Assembly (NCBI GenBank): GCA_030144725.1
Contig: JASKMD010000031.1
Location: 11,520,862 to 11,584,861, forward strand
Direction: 5' to 3'
Origin: Haematococcus lacustris
Taxonomy: Eukaryota; Chlorophyta; Chlorophyceae; Chlamydomonadales; Haematococcaceae
DNA: 64,000 bases
Position numbers and translations under genes: made by a program. The notes beneath the pieces are model-generated. The model worked only from the letters and a program-made list of their open reading frames with translations, ran no database searches and was not told the DNA's origin. Each line of letters opens with the position of its first letter. Within the stretch, counting starts at the first letter, position 1. Shown piece after piece: positions 1 through 11,947 of the stretch.

Positions 1-290
1 GGGCTTACTTCAGCCGGAGCGCTGCAAAGTGTCGGGGGATTGAAGGGTGTTCAAGGACTTCTGCGGGACTCTGGATCGGATGACTGGTTCAGTGACATAG
101 GAATGCGATGAGAACTGTTTTTTTACTGATGCCATCTTCTTGACGATGTAAGTACAAAGCACTGCCACGCTAGTCGGAAGCTGTCTACGAGTACGTAGTC
201 AGCCACAGCGGCAACATGTCTCTGGCGGCTGCAGCCGGAGTTTAGTTCGCAGCCAGCCATGCATCCTGACCGCGCAGCAGCACTGTAACA
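1..290 (+). repeat. 5' LTR (partial, right 290 bp)
   Basis: Identical to 2328-2617 as far as I can compare by eye. It ends in CTGTAACA at 290. About 126 bp of its left end should lie upstream of the window. Confidence 0.88.
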
Positions 291-440
291 TTTGGTTTCC
301 TCGCATCGATCATCGGCCTGTGCTCTTGCCTCACGCAACGCAGTACTTTTGGGCAGTACCTCCGGTGCAAGAACGCCGAAGGCTCACGCTGACCCATTAG
401 CATCATCGCAACGTAAGCTTGCCCAGCTGCTCTAACCGCT

Positions 441-610
441 GACCTGCAGTGTTTGTACCTGCAGTGTTTCAAATGCCTACCCGCGAAAGCGGTGCCCACC
501 TGCGAAAGCAGTGACTACCCGCGACAGCGGTGTTTACCTGCGTTAGCGGTGACTACCTGCGAAAGCAGTGCTTTACCTGCTGCATGCAGTGCTACCTGCT
601 CCTTGCAGTG
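441..610 (+). repeat. Tandem array of mini-hairpins in the LTR-element leader
   Basis: About seven to nine imperfect units of roughly 16-20 nt with consensus ACCTGCGAAAGCAGTG. Most can fold as a four-base-pair stem with a tetraloop. Units alternate between CTGC-GAAA-GCAG and CCGC-GAAA-GCGG, so a T-A pair is exchanged for C-G with pairing kept. One unit has a GACA loop, and one has GTTA with a T-G wobble. The array lies 150 nt inside the 5' LTR, where retroelement RNAs often carry packaging or dimerisation signals. That role is inferred. Confidence 0.7.
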
Positions 611-1470
611 AACTCTGGACTCCGTACCTCGCGGGACCTTAGTACCTCGCGGGACCAGCCCGGCAGCTTAGCTTCACTTCGCAGCCGAGTCAACATGCAG
701 CTCGCTTGCACGGCTGCGCACACCACCGTCAACCCCACCACCACCCTCACGACACGTTGACATTGTAAAGCCAGCCATGTTTCATTGGTTGTGTCTCTTA
801 TTCACAAACACACTACACCAGTCCATTAGGGCACACAGTCGGGCCAAAGCACCAAGCACGGTGCCATCAAAGCCATTAGCACGGTTACAAACCATCACAG
901 TACACTGGCTCAGCCTTCCATCATGCCATCTCCTCCCCCTAACCCACCATCATGGCACCAATCCTTCTCACAATAACAGAACCTCAAATGACGCAACCAC
1001 ACGGCTGTTACACAACACAACACAAGCACAGAGCACAACCAATGGCAGCAAGACACCCTCCACCTCAACCATTAGCATGCACAACATAATGACACAACTC
1101 AAACATGCAGCTGTACCACAGTCTGCTGACGAGCCAGCTCTTGCTGCCTACCTGGGAGCACACACCACCACTAGCTGTTGAGCTGTGAGCACATCCATAT
1201 GCTCACATGACGCTGACACCACCTGACCCACTGACGCCAACTGACACCAGCCGCTGAGCTGTGCGCATACACAAGACACATACTCCAGCTACCCACAATT
1301 CACACCAAGGACAACCTGCAGCAGCAGGTCAGCACATCATTGGCATGACAAGCAGAGCTAGACCAGCTCAGCAGCCAGCCACAGCTCTCAAGCCGCTAGC
1401 GGCACAGCTAGTGCACACTCTGGCAACCCAGGCAACACCTAGGGAAGCACACAACGACAACACACGCAGA

Positions 1471-1730
1471 GGGCGCGTCAAACGTCCTGGGGCAATGAGA
1501 CTCCGAACAAATACAACACAACGCAGGGGAAAGAAAACCCGAACACACACAGCAAGGGGCGCGTCTAACGTCCTGGGGCAATGAGACTCCGAACAAATAC
1601 AACACAACACAGGGTAAAAGAAAACCCGAACACACACAGCAAGGGGCGCGTCTAACGTCCTGGGCAATGAGATCCCGAACAAATACAACACAACGCAGGG
1701 GAAAGAAAACCCGAACACACACAAACACGA
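1471..1730 (+). repeat. Three direct repeats of about 87 bp inside the LTR element
   Basis: Near-identical units begin at about 1471, 1557 and 1644 with GGGCGCGTC(A/T)AACGTCCTGG and continue through an A/C-rich stretch. Small indels separate the copies. They do not encode a recognisable protein. They may be structural filler or a recombination hotspot within the element. Confidence 0.8.
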
Positions 1731-2201
1731 AGGAGTAACTCTCCACACGCAGATGTACAGTACCAGCGCCACCGAGCGGCTGCACTGGCTGGCAAGAAGG
1801 CCGGTTCACGTCGAGAATACCACATGCGTCGCACAATGGTGTCTTCCATGTGCACAACAGTTCGGTTCACCCAACTGTTCACGGTTACCACCACCTCTAT
1901 CAATCACAACATCTACCAACTTCTCTTGCTACCACCTTCTCTTGCTTTCTTATGCATCATGCGGCTGCTCATTTCATTCCTTGACAACGTCTTCTAACAC
2001 CAGAGTGGAGAACAAGACAACATCGAGACCCTTAGCTCGTGCTCTCTTGCACGTGGTGTGCATGTAACGCGTTGCATGACTGCTTGTTTGCATGTAGCCT
2101 GTGCATGTCTGCTTTTAACCGCCTGCCTGCTTTGTGTTCGAATGACTGTCTCACCCAGACGATGCAAGCTCCGGGACGTAGCTTTTTGGAGTGGGGGAGA
2201 G

Positions 2202-2617
2202 TGTTACAGTCCTGCTTTGAACCTAGAATGCATGTGTTTTGAAATGCGCATGCAGATCTTTCCAGCCCTGCATGCGATATCCGGGTTTGTCATATCTTTC
2301 TTTGTCATGACGGTTGTTAGTTGTTCTGGGCTTACTTCAGCCGGAGCGCTGCAAAGTGTCGGGGGATTGAAGGGTGTTCAAGGACTTCTGCGGGACTCTG
2401 GATCGGATGACTGGTTCAGTGACATAGGAATGCGATGAGAACTGTTTTTTTACTGATGCCATCTTCTTGACGATGTAAGTACAAAGCACTGCCACGCTAG
2501 TCGGAAGCTGTCTACGAGTACGTAGTCAGCCACAGCGGCAACATGTCTCTGGCGGCTGCAGCCGGAGTTTAGTTCGCAGCCAGCCATGCATCCTGACCGC
2601 GCAGCAGCACTGTAACA
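2202..2617 (+). repeat. 3' LTR (complete, 416 bp)
   Basis: Bounded by TGTTACAG and CTGTAACA and preceded directly by a polypurine tract. It should carry the element's promoter and polyadenylation signals, but I did not recognise a clear TATA box or polyadenylation signal. Confidence 0.85.
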
Positions 2618-2639
2618 CCGTCACTGTCACTATCAACCC

Positions 2640-2900
2640 TCTGTTCGGTCAGCATACATGTTGAGGAGGTCACCCATGTTGGGTTGAGACGCCTTGCGCT
2701 TGCTTGCACAATGCACCCTAGGTCAGGCCGCCCCAACATGGGGTTAGTAATGTTCATGCAACTACTCTCTGAATACCGCATCGTTTTCAATACCGTTTGT
2801 CACATTGGCAGCCACGGTTTAGTCCGCGTAATCTGACCATCAGCGCTAGCCATTGGAGTCTTTGCTCGCGTACTGCCACATGTGCCCGCGAACAATTCAC
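2640..2900 (+). repeat. Dispersed repeat family, copy 1 (diverged)
   Basis: Shares with 28395-28570 and 31135-31300 the core CCAACATGGGGTTRGTAAT followed by TTCATGCAA. It also shares flanking similarity, including a CATYGGAGTCTTT block with the 31.2-kb copy. The core is itself an inverted repeat (CCAAC...GTTGG). The family could be a SINE, MITE or another non-autonomous element; ends were not defined. Confidence 0.55.
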
Positions 2901-3902
2901 AGCGGCGAGACGGGTCTCCTTGGCACGGTGAGCCACATCGCTGTGGCCCCATCTACCTAGCGTAGTGAGCTGGTTCTTCACAAATGGAATGTCCGGCCAA
3001 CACCCATCGCGATGCCTGCCGGGCGTGCAGGGCGCCTAGACGGGGTGAATGAAACATTACTTCATGTTCGCTCCTCGCCAAATACATCACTTGGGTCGGC
3101 GCACACTAAGGTATCACCGGGTTACACCCCCCCTCCTCCACGGTGTCCTCCACTGTGTTGCACCCGCTGCACCTAGAGAAAAAGCGACATGAAATGTTTG
3201 TTCTTGACTCATTGGCGCATCTCTTGAAACAAACCGCACGTTAAACAGCTCAGGCCTCTATCTGTTTGACAGCTTTGAAGTTACATCTTGTTCTCCAAGC
3301 AGAATCAGGGCTACGGGGCTGTGGGGTGGCAGTTGAGCTATGAAACTTTGCACGCAGGAGGATGGCATGTAGGGGAGTGTAACTCTCAGAGGAGCCGAGT
3401 CTAAACTCGGACATGGTGTGGAGTTGTGCGACTGACTGCATGGCCCTGGTCCTGAGATCGGCTAAGGGAGTTGGGGGTCACAGACCAAAGTGAGCTTTTG
3501 ACATATCTGAGTATGAGCGTGTGTAACAATGTCTAAAAGGAGCTTAACCTAGTAAGTAGCATGCTGTAAATCCAAATGGTCGAGCTGTGGCATTGCCCTT
3601 TAGGTATGGGGGGGAGGTGGGCCCGGTGCCACATTCCCGTGATCGTTCTCCGATCCGACTGTTGCTGCCGACGCGCATGCTCGCGTAGAGCAGCCTAAGC
3701 GACGCGCTCGGTCGCAGCGATGACCGCATGCTCCGCAACTGCTCAAACTTAAATCACCAACTTTGATGCTTTGCTGTGCACGGCCTACTGCGTGCAAAAC
3801 TATTCTGGATGAGGGAAAGGTAGCTGGCTGGGTTAGCTACATTATGAACCAGCTAGCATAATGTTTGGCGCAGTGAGTGAAAAGTTACAGCTGTCCTACT
3901 AC

Positions 3903-3952
3903 CAGGGGTCGGTTTCCTGTCATTTTTTGAATGTTGGGAGCGCCTGACCCTA
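3903..3952 (+). repeat. Repeat with hAT-like terminal motif, copy 1
   Basis: CAGGGGTCGGTTTCCTGTC starts a roughly 48-bp stretch ending in GCGCCTGAC. It is closely matched at about 30925 and more loosely at 35442, all in the same orientation. CAGGGG is a common start of hAT terminal inverted repeats, but I found no inverted partner, so element boundaries are not established. Confidence 0.45.
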
Positions 3953-4003
3953 GGGCGGCCCTTCTACCCTACCCGCCATGATTCTCCTTGCCAGCAGAAG
4001 GAG

Positions 4004-4658
4004 TTAGGATGGCCTTGGAGGTGGTGGGTTGTAAGCTGCCCGGGGCAAGCGGGGTTGAGCTGCAAGGATAGGGCTGCCACCAGCACCAGCGACAGCCTGC
4101 GCTTGCGCTGGAGCCCGTGCATGCGCTTGAAGCTGCGCCTGTAGCTGCGCTTGAGACTGCTGCGCTTGCACATGCTGTGCCGCTGGGAGCGTTTGCAGCG
4201 CTTGGACGTAGAGGGCGACTAAACGGGCTTGCTCCTCGGCCCCAACGGTGGATAAATTAAAGCCTACCGAAGCGAACGCTCGTGCAGCCAGCTCCGTGAG
4301 GTGGGACATCAAGAGTATCTCAACGACCCAACCCCCGAGCAAGTTCAAGTTTACTCGGGTCGTTTTCTAGGGGCCTGAGAAAAATATAAACTTTCTCCGC
4401 GGTTGGGCGGTTGACGGCGCGATTGACGGCTTCTAAGAGCGTGTATTTGCAACGTTGAGACACTCCCCGGGCACAAGCTGGTACACAGGAGAATCGTGTA
4501 TGGTTAACACTCGCATCGGTGCAGCCAGTCGGCGGGGCGGCCAAAAAGTGCAGCGGTTGGGGAGAAAACAGAAAATAGAATACCAAAAAGTCGCGAATAG
4601 GGCCAACATCATGGTTTAAAAAACAACGGCATGTCACAGGCACATGCTTGCAGACCAC
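4004..4658 (-). CDS. Possible gene fragment, unknown function
   Basis: Two overlapping open frames on the minus strand could form one spliced product. The upstream frame (4658 to about 4320) ends in a lysine/arginine- and leucine-containing stretch. The downstream frame (4348-4004) starts with a helix-rich segment containing MSHLTELAARAFASVGF and then becomes a Gln/Ala repeat. I do not recognise a family. The lower GC content and composition differ from the repeats around it, and nearby dispersed repeats suggest it may belong to a decayed element. It could also be chance open frame. No splice sites are proven. Confidence 0.2.
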
Positions 4659-6106
4659 ATGCCGACATTGTCGTAACTGTCCCTAGCAAAGGAGTTGAGA
4701 GCCTTCTGTCTTGGCCTGTGGACAAGAACCCCCCCAAATCCCCCTCCGAAGCGTATCAAGAGCAGACACAGGCTTAGGTTAGAGTGTGAAATCACGGTCA
4801 GGGTTCAAGCTCTAGCTCGGGGTTTCGGCGAGGTTTTAGGGTGTGGGTGTGGGATTAGGATCAAGGTTAGGGTTCAGGGTTGATATCAGGGTTAAGGCTG
4901 AGGGTAAGGGTGTACTGCCCTTTCTGGCCATTGCAGCCTCAGCCTCCTGTCAGGCCCATGACCCTGCGGGCCCTGGCCCACCGACAACAGCCAGGGGCAA
5001 GCAGCACCCTGACCTGGGCTATGACCCTCAGTAGCGACGAGTAAGCCCTAGCAGCTTAAACCTGATACCGCGATCATAAGTATAGATCTGGCTTGTAGAT
5101 GGAGCCACAATGCAGCCCCCAGAACTAAAAAATAGTAAGGGCACATGCAATTGTATGGGTTAAACTTTCACACCATGCAACCAACTCCATCAATCTGCTT
5201 GGCACAGCTTATACATGGCTAACTTGCTGTCCTGTCCCTTCTGTTGGAGCTGTGCTGGTGGCTTGGGCTGCCTAAGCTGCCAGACATGGGCAAGGAGCAC
5301 CCTAACCTGGCATACGACCGGCTGCTAGACCGCCCATCAATGCCCCAGCAGAAGCAGCAGCGTGCATAGGCACAGTAGCAAAGCTGGTACCATGAGTGCT
5401 GCTTGTCATGCCCACTCTAGCCTTGAACGAGTGTAGAAGATCACACCCTCAGCATGCCTTTGCTTTCGGTCTGCATGATTTGCACATGATTGCATGTCCT
5501 TGTTTCTCTCTTTACCCTTGCGACAAGGCACGGCCATGCCCTCACACATTAATTCCGTCGGTGTCCTCAGCGAAGGAGCTGGGAGCCTTGACTTCCCCAT
5601 AACTTGCCTTTTCCATGCGTCACCCACGACATGCTCCACCTGCTCTATCTACTCTGGAACAACACACTTTTCACTCAATAATCATCCTGCCAGACTGTTA
5701 GCCTGTGAGTGACTCCCCTGCACCATGCATCTACATCAACCATGGGCCACCCTCAACAACTACAAACCCCATCCCAGTGGCATGTTCCCCTCACTATACA
5801 CTGCTACAGCTTTTGAAGTCGCAGTTGCCTCCCACACTACTGAGCCTGAGTCCAAGCTGGCTGGTGGCTGCTCTGATACGCTGATGCTGCTGTCACCATG
5901 GAATGGAACTTGGATTGTGAGCTAAGGCAGATGTGTGCTGGTTTGAGCCCACCAGCCAAGCAGCACCTGACTAGCTTACTGCTCTGCAGACATCCCTGCC
6001 CTCCCCACTACCTGGATCCTGGCCCTGGCCTTGCACCCTACTGCTAACCCTAAACAGAGCCCCAGCATCTCGCACCCCAGCCAGAGCCTTAGCACCTGGA
6101 GCAAGC
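4659..6106. other. Intergenic, degenerate G-rich repeat and no recognised gene
   Basis: Around 4830-4910 there is irregular TTAGGGTT-like sequence, with a single TTTTAGGG and variants of CAGGGTT. It is too degenerate to be a telomere. The rest, up to the end of the Elongin-A-like gene, shows only short open frames without family features. Confidence 0.5.
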
Positions 6107-8615
6107 CTAGCGCACGCGTGCCTTTGTCTGCTGCCGCTGGTGCGCCTCCAGCAATCGCTGTCGGGGGGTGTCAGCTGGGGCAGCAGCCCCCACCCCTGCC
6201 CCCACCTGGCCAGGCTTGACCACTCCCACCTTCTTCACAGGCGCCAGGTCCTGAAAGGGGGTGCTGGCAGTCAGGGCAGCGGCACCACGGCTAGCGAGAA
6301 ACCCGGCCGGCAGGCTGCCAGTCTGCCCCGGGCCACGGCTGTTGCCCAGGGGAGGGGGGTTGGGCCCAACACTGACCCCCCCTCCCATGCCCTGCCCTGC
6401 TGCCACCCCTGGGGCTGCTTTCGAGGGCAGTGCCTCCCGCCCTGCTGCTGCTGGACCACCGCTAGGCTGGCCCCTACCCACCAGCAATGTGTCGCGTGGT
6501 GGTGGGGCCGCACCCCCTGCTGTTCTGCTAGTGGTCCCGGGCGCTGCCGTCCCTGTGGCACGCTGCTGCTGTGGTGGTGAGGGCCGGGTCTGGGAGGGGG
6601 AGCTGGCGGCCTTGCCCCCAGGCGGCCTGGCGGCTGTGGGCGGGGACTTCAGAGGCCCAGCCTTCAGCCCAGCACTAGACCCAGCGGCCAGGTGCCCCGC
6701 ACTCACTGCCTTGTGCACCACCACCACCTGCTTGCTGACCTTGCCTGCTGCGCCACCCCCACCCAGACTTCGCCCAGCACTAGGCTTTGCCGTGCCCCCA
6801 TACCCAGCCGCTGCTTTGGCCCGAGCCCCTAGGCTGGACGCCTTTTGGGGCAGCAGGCCGATGCCCTGCAGCAGCTTTACCTTAGGAGCTGCGGAGCTGG
6901 TGGGGGCAGCGCTGCTGCCTTTGCCCCAGGCGCTGGCGGCAGAGGCCAGGCTGGAGCTGGAGCCGTGCCCTGTGCGGTGCCGCTTCTTCCGGGGGGCTAT
7001 GATGCAAACCTGAGCAGGGGGAGGGGGGGCAGGGGGGCCTGAGGTGGGGGGTAGTGGAAGATGAGGGAGGGAGGTGGTGGCGGACATGGGTGGTGGCGGT
7101 GTGGTTAGCTATTAGGTGACAAAACCCTTCACCACCCTTCCTTTACAACAGGCTTGTTATGTTGCATGCGACAGCTGGGTGCATGGGATGTACGCATGGG
7201 CTCAAGGTGAGATTCAAGTATTTGGTCTAGGCTGATTCACCAGTAAGGGCAGTGCAGCGGCCGTGGCTAAGGAAGAGGTGGAGCAGATTGAGGAGGGGTT
7301 GCTGGAGACCAAGGGAGCAGAGGGAGAGAGGCTTAGAGGAGGGGAAGGAGGAGGAGCACGGCCCTGGGCAGTGTATGATTGGCTGAGGGCAAAGAGCTGG
7401 TTCAGCCCAGGTGCTCACCTCTGCCATGCGCGCTTGCTTGGTTCGCTGTGCTGACTGGTAGCTGCCGCGCAACCGTTCAGTCACCATGTTTGTACGCTGC
7501 ACATGGACACGCATGGCCAGCCTTGTGCATGGGCACACATGGACATGCATGGACACGTAGAACAGGGTTGAGGGAAGGGGTCAGTGTCCAGCATGGGTCC
7601 TGTACAGCTGGCTGCAGCGTGGGGTACACAGGCTGGCAAAGCTGGCATGCATGTGGTCCATGTGCTCAGGGTGACCCATGCTCTCCATGTGCTAAGCTTC
7701 TCACCTCCTCCTCGGTCGCCATTTCACGAGCCAGCATGCGCCGCCAGTCCGCTGCAAGGTGCACGAGGCCGGAGCACAGCAGTCGCACCGCATTGCCCCG
7801 CAGCCTGGCCACTGAACACCTCGGCAGCCCTAGCCACAAGCATTTGGGTACAAGTGCCGCTGGGTCTTGTCAGCGCAGCACACCCACCCCATGCCTGTAG
7901 CATCACGGCCATTGCATGGAGCATGGCCATTGCTTGCAGCATAGCTGTGTTAGTCAACACCAACACGGCGCTGTCTGGGCAGGGCTGCCTGACGTTCACC
8001 ATATGGTGAGCAGCAGACTGGGGCTTCACTGCCTGCAGCGCCTGGCCACCTGTGGGCACTGGGGTGCCGGGTGGCGGTGTGTAGTCCACTGGGCATGGTG
8101 CTGCCAGGGGGATGAGTGGGCGGTGGAATCTGCCGGATGGGTCAATCTCCTTGTATGTCCCCACGGCTGCCTCATAGTGCCGGTGCCAGAAGTCATATGT
8201 GTACCTGCAGCGAGACACAGCAGCAGCAACAGCAGGTGTAACAGCATTGTACAGCATGTAGTGTGACGCAGTAGCAGTGCGGGCAGCAGCAGCAGTGAGC
8301 AGCAGTAGCACTGAAGGGAAGCACGTGCGTGGGAAGTGCACCCATCTGCCCGCCGCGTCAGCGTCTTACCAAGACAAGTCTCTCTCGCTCTCTGTTCTGC
8401 GGTGATACGTACCACACAGCGGTGTATCAGCGTGGATAGGAGCGCTGCTCGAAGAAGTTGGCTTGCCTTGTGCAGTCCTCTATAGTAGCCAGCTCCGAGG
8501 GTGTGCAGTGGGCCAGTATTTGGCGCGCGAGCCCGCTCTCAACCCAACCAATGTCTCGCAAGAAAACCTTGTAGCGCACGAGAACTGCGACAGCAATCTG
8601 TTGCAGGCTCTGCAT
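6107..8615 (-). CDS. Elongin-A-like protein (RNA polymerase II elongation factor SIII subunit A family)
   Basis: Five exons in consistent phase except one junction: 8615-8467, 8204 to about 8052, 7751-7705, 7496-7419 and 7009-6107. Exon 1 carries SLQQIAVAVL, a central DIGWV, then ILAHCTPSELATIEDC. This matches the Elongin-A domain pattern, in which a leucine-rich F-box/BC-box-like helix is followed by a 'cTP..L..IE' helix. Exon 2 continues with YDFWHRHYE and exon 3 with DWRRMLAREMATEEE, equivalent to the 'W..h...dF...W+..y' part of the family. The last exon begins with a basic IAPRKKRHR stretch that looks like a nuclear signal. It is otherwise Pro/Ala/Gly low complexity and ends in a helix with RLLEAHQRQ. 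Known role: Elongin A binds Elongin B/C, stimulates Pol II and can serve in a ubiquitin ligase. Intron 1 uses a GC donor. The exon 2 donor is uncertain. A further upstream exon near 8690-8755 is possible, so the start is not certain. Confidence 0.68.
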
Positions 8616-11600
8616 CAAGGCTGAGTCTCAGGTAGGCCTGAACCGACTGCGAGCACGGAGAGGAGTGTGAAGTGTGGGGTCCTCACCACCAACTACCTTG
8701 GGCGTTGCCGCAAACTTTCTCAGCACCTCCGGGTGGTACAGCCCGGATACCAGCACCCGCAGGTTAAACCATTACCTGCTCCGTCTTGTTCGCATGGTAC
8801 GAGCATGTATCAATAGGTACCTGATAAGTGTTGGTGCAACAGCAGTGGCAGTAGCCCACCCGTGTGCCGACGCATTAAACTTGTTGACACCAGTGACAAC
8901 TTTGTACCGGCAGCACGGCAAAGTTTTACATTACGATGCGCCACATGGGGGCTCAGTTCCATACATGCTGTAAACCCTATTGCAACAATGCAGAGGCGGC
9001 ATAAATACAGGACCCAGTACTGGCTGAGCCCAACAGGCAGCCATCACCCCTGCTATCTTTGCCACGCCAGCATGATGCAGCATTTCACCACAGTTTCCTA
9101 AGCAACATTCAATGCAAATGTGTCCACCCTATCCTGGCCATCCTGTCCCCATGGTTGCACCAGCCCATATACTAAGTCGTGCAGGAACATAACCCGCATA
9201 TGTGCCTGTTAGCTAGTTGTGGGTGGACCACAGGGAATGCAACCCAGGCATGAAGTCCCACCTTTTCCCACACCCCGTGGCAGCTGCCAAACCCATGGTT
9301 CCCATAAGCAAGCTGCATCAGCATTCGCAGCCACATTTCAGCACCACTCCTGCAGCACCTGCCAGTGGCTTTGCTCAGGGGGCAGTGCTGGCACGGTGCC
9401 AGTGCCAGCCCTCCACAGCAGTGCATGAGCCTGGCAGCTGCGGTAGAGGCAGGCAGCACATGGATAGGGGCTGCCAGCAGCCATTCCACATGCGCTCCAC
9501 CCCACAGCCCTTGCCCCACCACCAGCCTTCTTGCCAAAGGCTGTGAGGCACACAACATGGCGGGCTGCATTGCGGTTTTGAAGGAGAGGCACACGGAAGG
9601 GGCAGGGGTGTGTGGGGAGGCTGGTGCTGCTGGTAGGGTGGAGCAGGGGTAGTGGAGCAGGTGGTAGGGTGGAGCAGGGGTGGTGGAGGCAGCTGAAGGG
9701 GCCAGGGGGCTAGGGAGCCTTGGAGAACTGGGCTGGCCCAGTAAGGCCGTAAGGGCCCTGACACCGCCACCCACCCAGATGGCGGCACTCCCAAAAAAAA
9801 CTCCTTGGTGCTGGACGACCCACATGGAGGGTGACTGCCCTGTCATGAAGAGGCACCACTATGCTTTCTCTATGCTGTGGTGACCCATACCCTCCCAGGC
9901 TGTCTGATGATTGCGGCATAGCCCCTCCCACCAGCCCCTCCCTCCAGCCCCCAGCAGGTGACACCTCATGACACATACCTTCCACCACTCGCCCTGCATT
10001 GCCGCCGCTGCTGCTGTGCCACTGCTGTAGAGCGCTGCCCTGCGCTGCCGCTGCACTCCGCCCCCCAGCTTCCCTGCTGCTACTGCTGCTGCTGCTGCTG
10101 GTCCAGGTGACAAGTGATGTTGCATGCCTGCATGGCATCTGGCTCTGCACACATCTGACGCACAGCAATCACACCCTGCCAGCTGTGGCCCGTTCTGACC
10201 TGGGCCCAATGAGGGAGCTTGGTGATAGGCTTCACTTGGGCAGCAGCACAGTCCCTGGGTGGCTGGGCCTAGGGGCGCAAGCCAGGCGTGAGGCAGCAAG
10301 CCACAGGACTTGGGCAAGAGGCGAGCCGCAGCAGCACAGCTCCTGTGATCAGACCTGGAGCCTGTGCGGAGCATGAAGTCACACCTGCGGTCACACATGA
10401 GTGAGGGCACACAAGCAGAGGGCGGGGGGAGGGGGAGGCGGCCACGCCTAGCCCAGGCAGGGCCGTCTGCGCTGGGCTGGACGGTGGGAGCGCCGCACTC
10501 CTCCTCCTCCTCCCTAGTCCGAGTGGTGGTGCAGCAGGAGGGTCAGCATGTGTAGCTTGGGCAAGAGGCAAGGGAGGGTGGCGTATGCAGCTACAGGGTC
10601 GCGAGGGGGAGGAAGGAAGGGAGGGAGAGGGAAGAAGGGAGATGCATGGAGGGAGAGAGAAGAAGGGAGATGGATGGATGGAGAGGGAGAAGGAGGGAGT
10701 TACGGCCTGCTGAAGTCTGGCAAGACGCGCTCCGAAGACAAGGGGTGCAGCACGTACAGCCGGGCACTCCAGCAGGTCAGTGCTCACAGCGCAGCGCAGA
10801 GGTGTGTGGCACTGATTGGGCGAGTGCGCCTGTACCGCTCTGCTGCTCACAGTGCAGCTGCCTCAGTCAGCAGGGCGCAATGGGGTAAAGCATGGGAGGC
10901 GCAACGGGCTGCACGCAGCAAGGAGGGTGGGCCAGCTTGGCTGATGCAGCAGTGCGCAGCATGACTGCCTTCAGCTGAGCAGCTGTGCCCCTGTGTTGTG
11001 CAGGATGGGCAGCAAAGGTTGGGAAGGGGAGGGCGGAGGGAGGGGAGGAGACAGAGGTGCCCCCACAGAGGGGTGTAAGTGGTGGTGGGGAAGAGTTGAG
11101 CCTCCTCTTGCACGCAGCACTAGTTGTTGCCGGCTCAGCGTGAAGCTAGGGCACAGCATGGGTCATTGACCAGGCACCTGCACCCGGCGAGGAGCTCCCC
11201 GACGCTGTGGCAGGCTGATTGCACAGGAGCTGATTCAGGCCCACAGCTCATTGCGGCAAGAGCGGGCGTGCTGCGGGACACTGCAGCTGCAGCCATGCGC
11301 CACCCACACTCCCTGCCCATAGCGGGCTGCACCGGCCTTGCATGCGTATGCATGTGAGTACAAGTGTGACAAGGAGTGCCCCCAGCCCCTGAACAGTGCT
11401 GGTGCCGCCTCCCTGATCAGCGGGTGGACAGGGTGTCAGCCCTCGCCTGCTGGTGCAGCCTGAAGCCCTGGATGAAGCTGGCTCTCCCCTCTGCTGCTGC
11501 CCTGGCCCCCCACAGCTGCCCACCGCCGGCCCCACTCCCCTCCGCTACCCCAACCTGACAGCAGTCCCCAACACCCTGCCCACAAGAGCTTGGCCTGCTG

Positions 11601-11947
11601 TGTGCCACTGCTACGGCAGCAGCCAGCTGTTGTCCAGGACATAGACGGTGCCCAAGAGCATTGCTGCTGGCTGCCCCAGCTGATGCGCCATGCAGCCCCT
11701 GAGGGGCAGCCAGCACACAAAACCCAGTCCAGCTCAGCCCACCCCTCAAACTGAAGCTGCAGTCGACCACTGTCCAGTCCAGCAGGCCCAGCAGGACTTG
11801 CTGCCACTGGCCAGGCCCACATGGCCAGCCTGAGCACCCAGGGGCTGCTGGTGTGAGCAGCAGGCCACCCAGCCTGACATGCCCAGGCTCAGCAGCCCCA
11901 GGACCAGAGGTGCAGACATTCCCCTGGGCCTGAGCTGCTGCTGCTGC
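8616..11947. other. No recognised gene between Elongin-A-like and SAC3-like genes
   Basis: Open frames here, for example on the minus strand at 9172-10850, are Ala/Pro/Ser/Cys-rich and have no motifs, helices or splice-site patterns that I can connect. A coding-looking stretch at about 8690-8755 (minus, VLVSGLYHPEVLRKFAATP) could be a 5' exon of the Elongin-A-like gene. The right end should hold the 3' UTR of the SAC3-like gene. Confidence 0.45.

Larger units (their letters stand above)
1..2617 (+). mobile_element. Non-autonomous LTR retrotransposon (TRIM/LARD-like), left LTR cut by window edge
   Basis: Bases 1-290 recur without a visible mismatch at 2328-2617. The complete right copy runs 2202-2617, starts TGTTACAG and ends CTGTAACA (an 8-bp terminal inverted repeat with TG...CA ends), and is preceded by the purine tract GGAGTGGGGGAGAG at about 2188-2201. 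This is the layout of an LTR element with its polypurine tract. The internal region 291-2201 is only about 1.9 kb. It has no ORF with recognisable gag, protease, reverse transcriptase, RNase H or integrase motifs, so replication would need proteins supplied in trans. I could not identify a tRNA primer-binding site after 290. Identical LTRs suggest recent insertion. The left target-site duplication lies outside the window, so it cannot be tested. Seen: repeats, TIR and purine tract. Inferred: non-autonomous class and orientation. Confidence 0.87.

Noticed and set aside
441..610. CRISPR array
   Set aside because: The units are contiguous short imperfect repeats without unique spacers, in a eukaryotic retroelement.
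777..2438. Small ORFs inside the LTR element as gag or pol remnants
   Set aside because: No zinc knuckle, protease, reverse transcriptase or integrase motif is visible and the frames are repeat-derived.
4790..4910. Telomere-like TTAGGGTT/TTTTAGGG sequence
   Set aside because: Only single degenerate motifs, no regular array; similar CAGGGTT-rich sequence also occurs inside the gene at 61385-61445.
6261..7013. Plus-strand open frame opposite the last Elongin-A-like exon
   Set aside because: Mirror of a GC-rich coding exon; the minus strand splices in phase to a recognisable domain, the plus strand has no motifs.
9172..10850. Several 100-220 residue open frames on both strands
   Set aside because: Composition follows GC content, no family motif, no compatible splice sites linking them.
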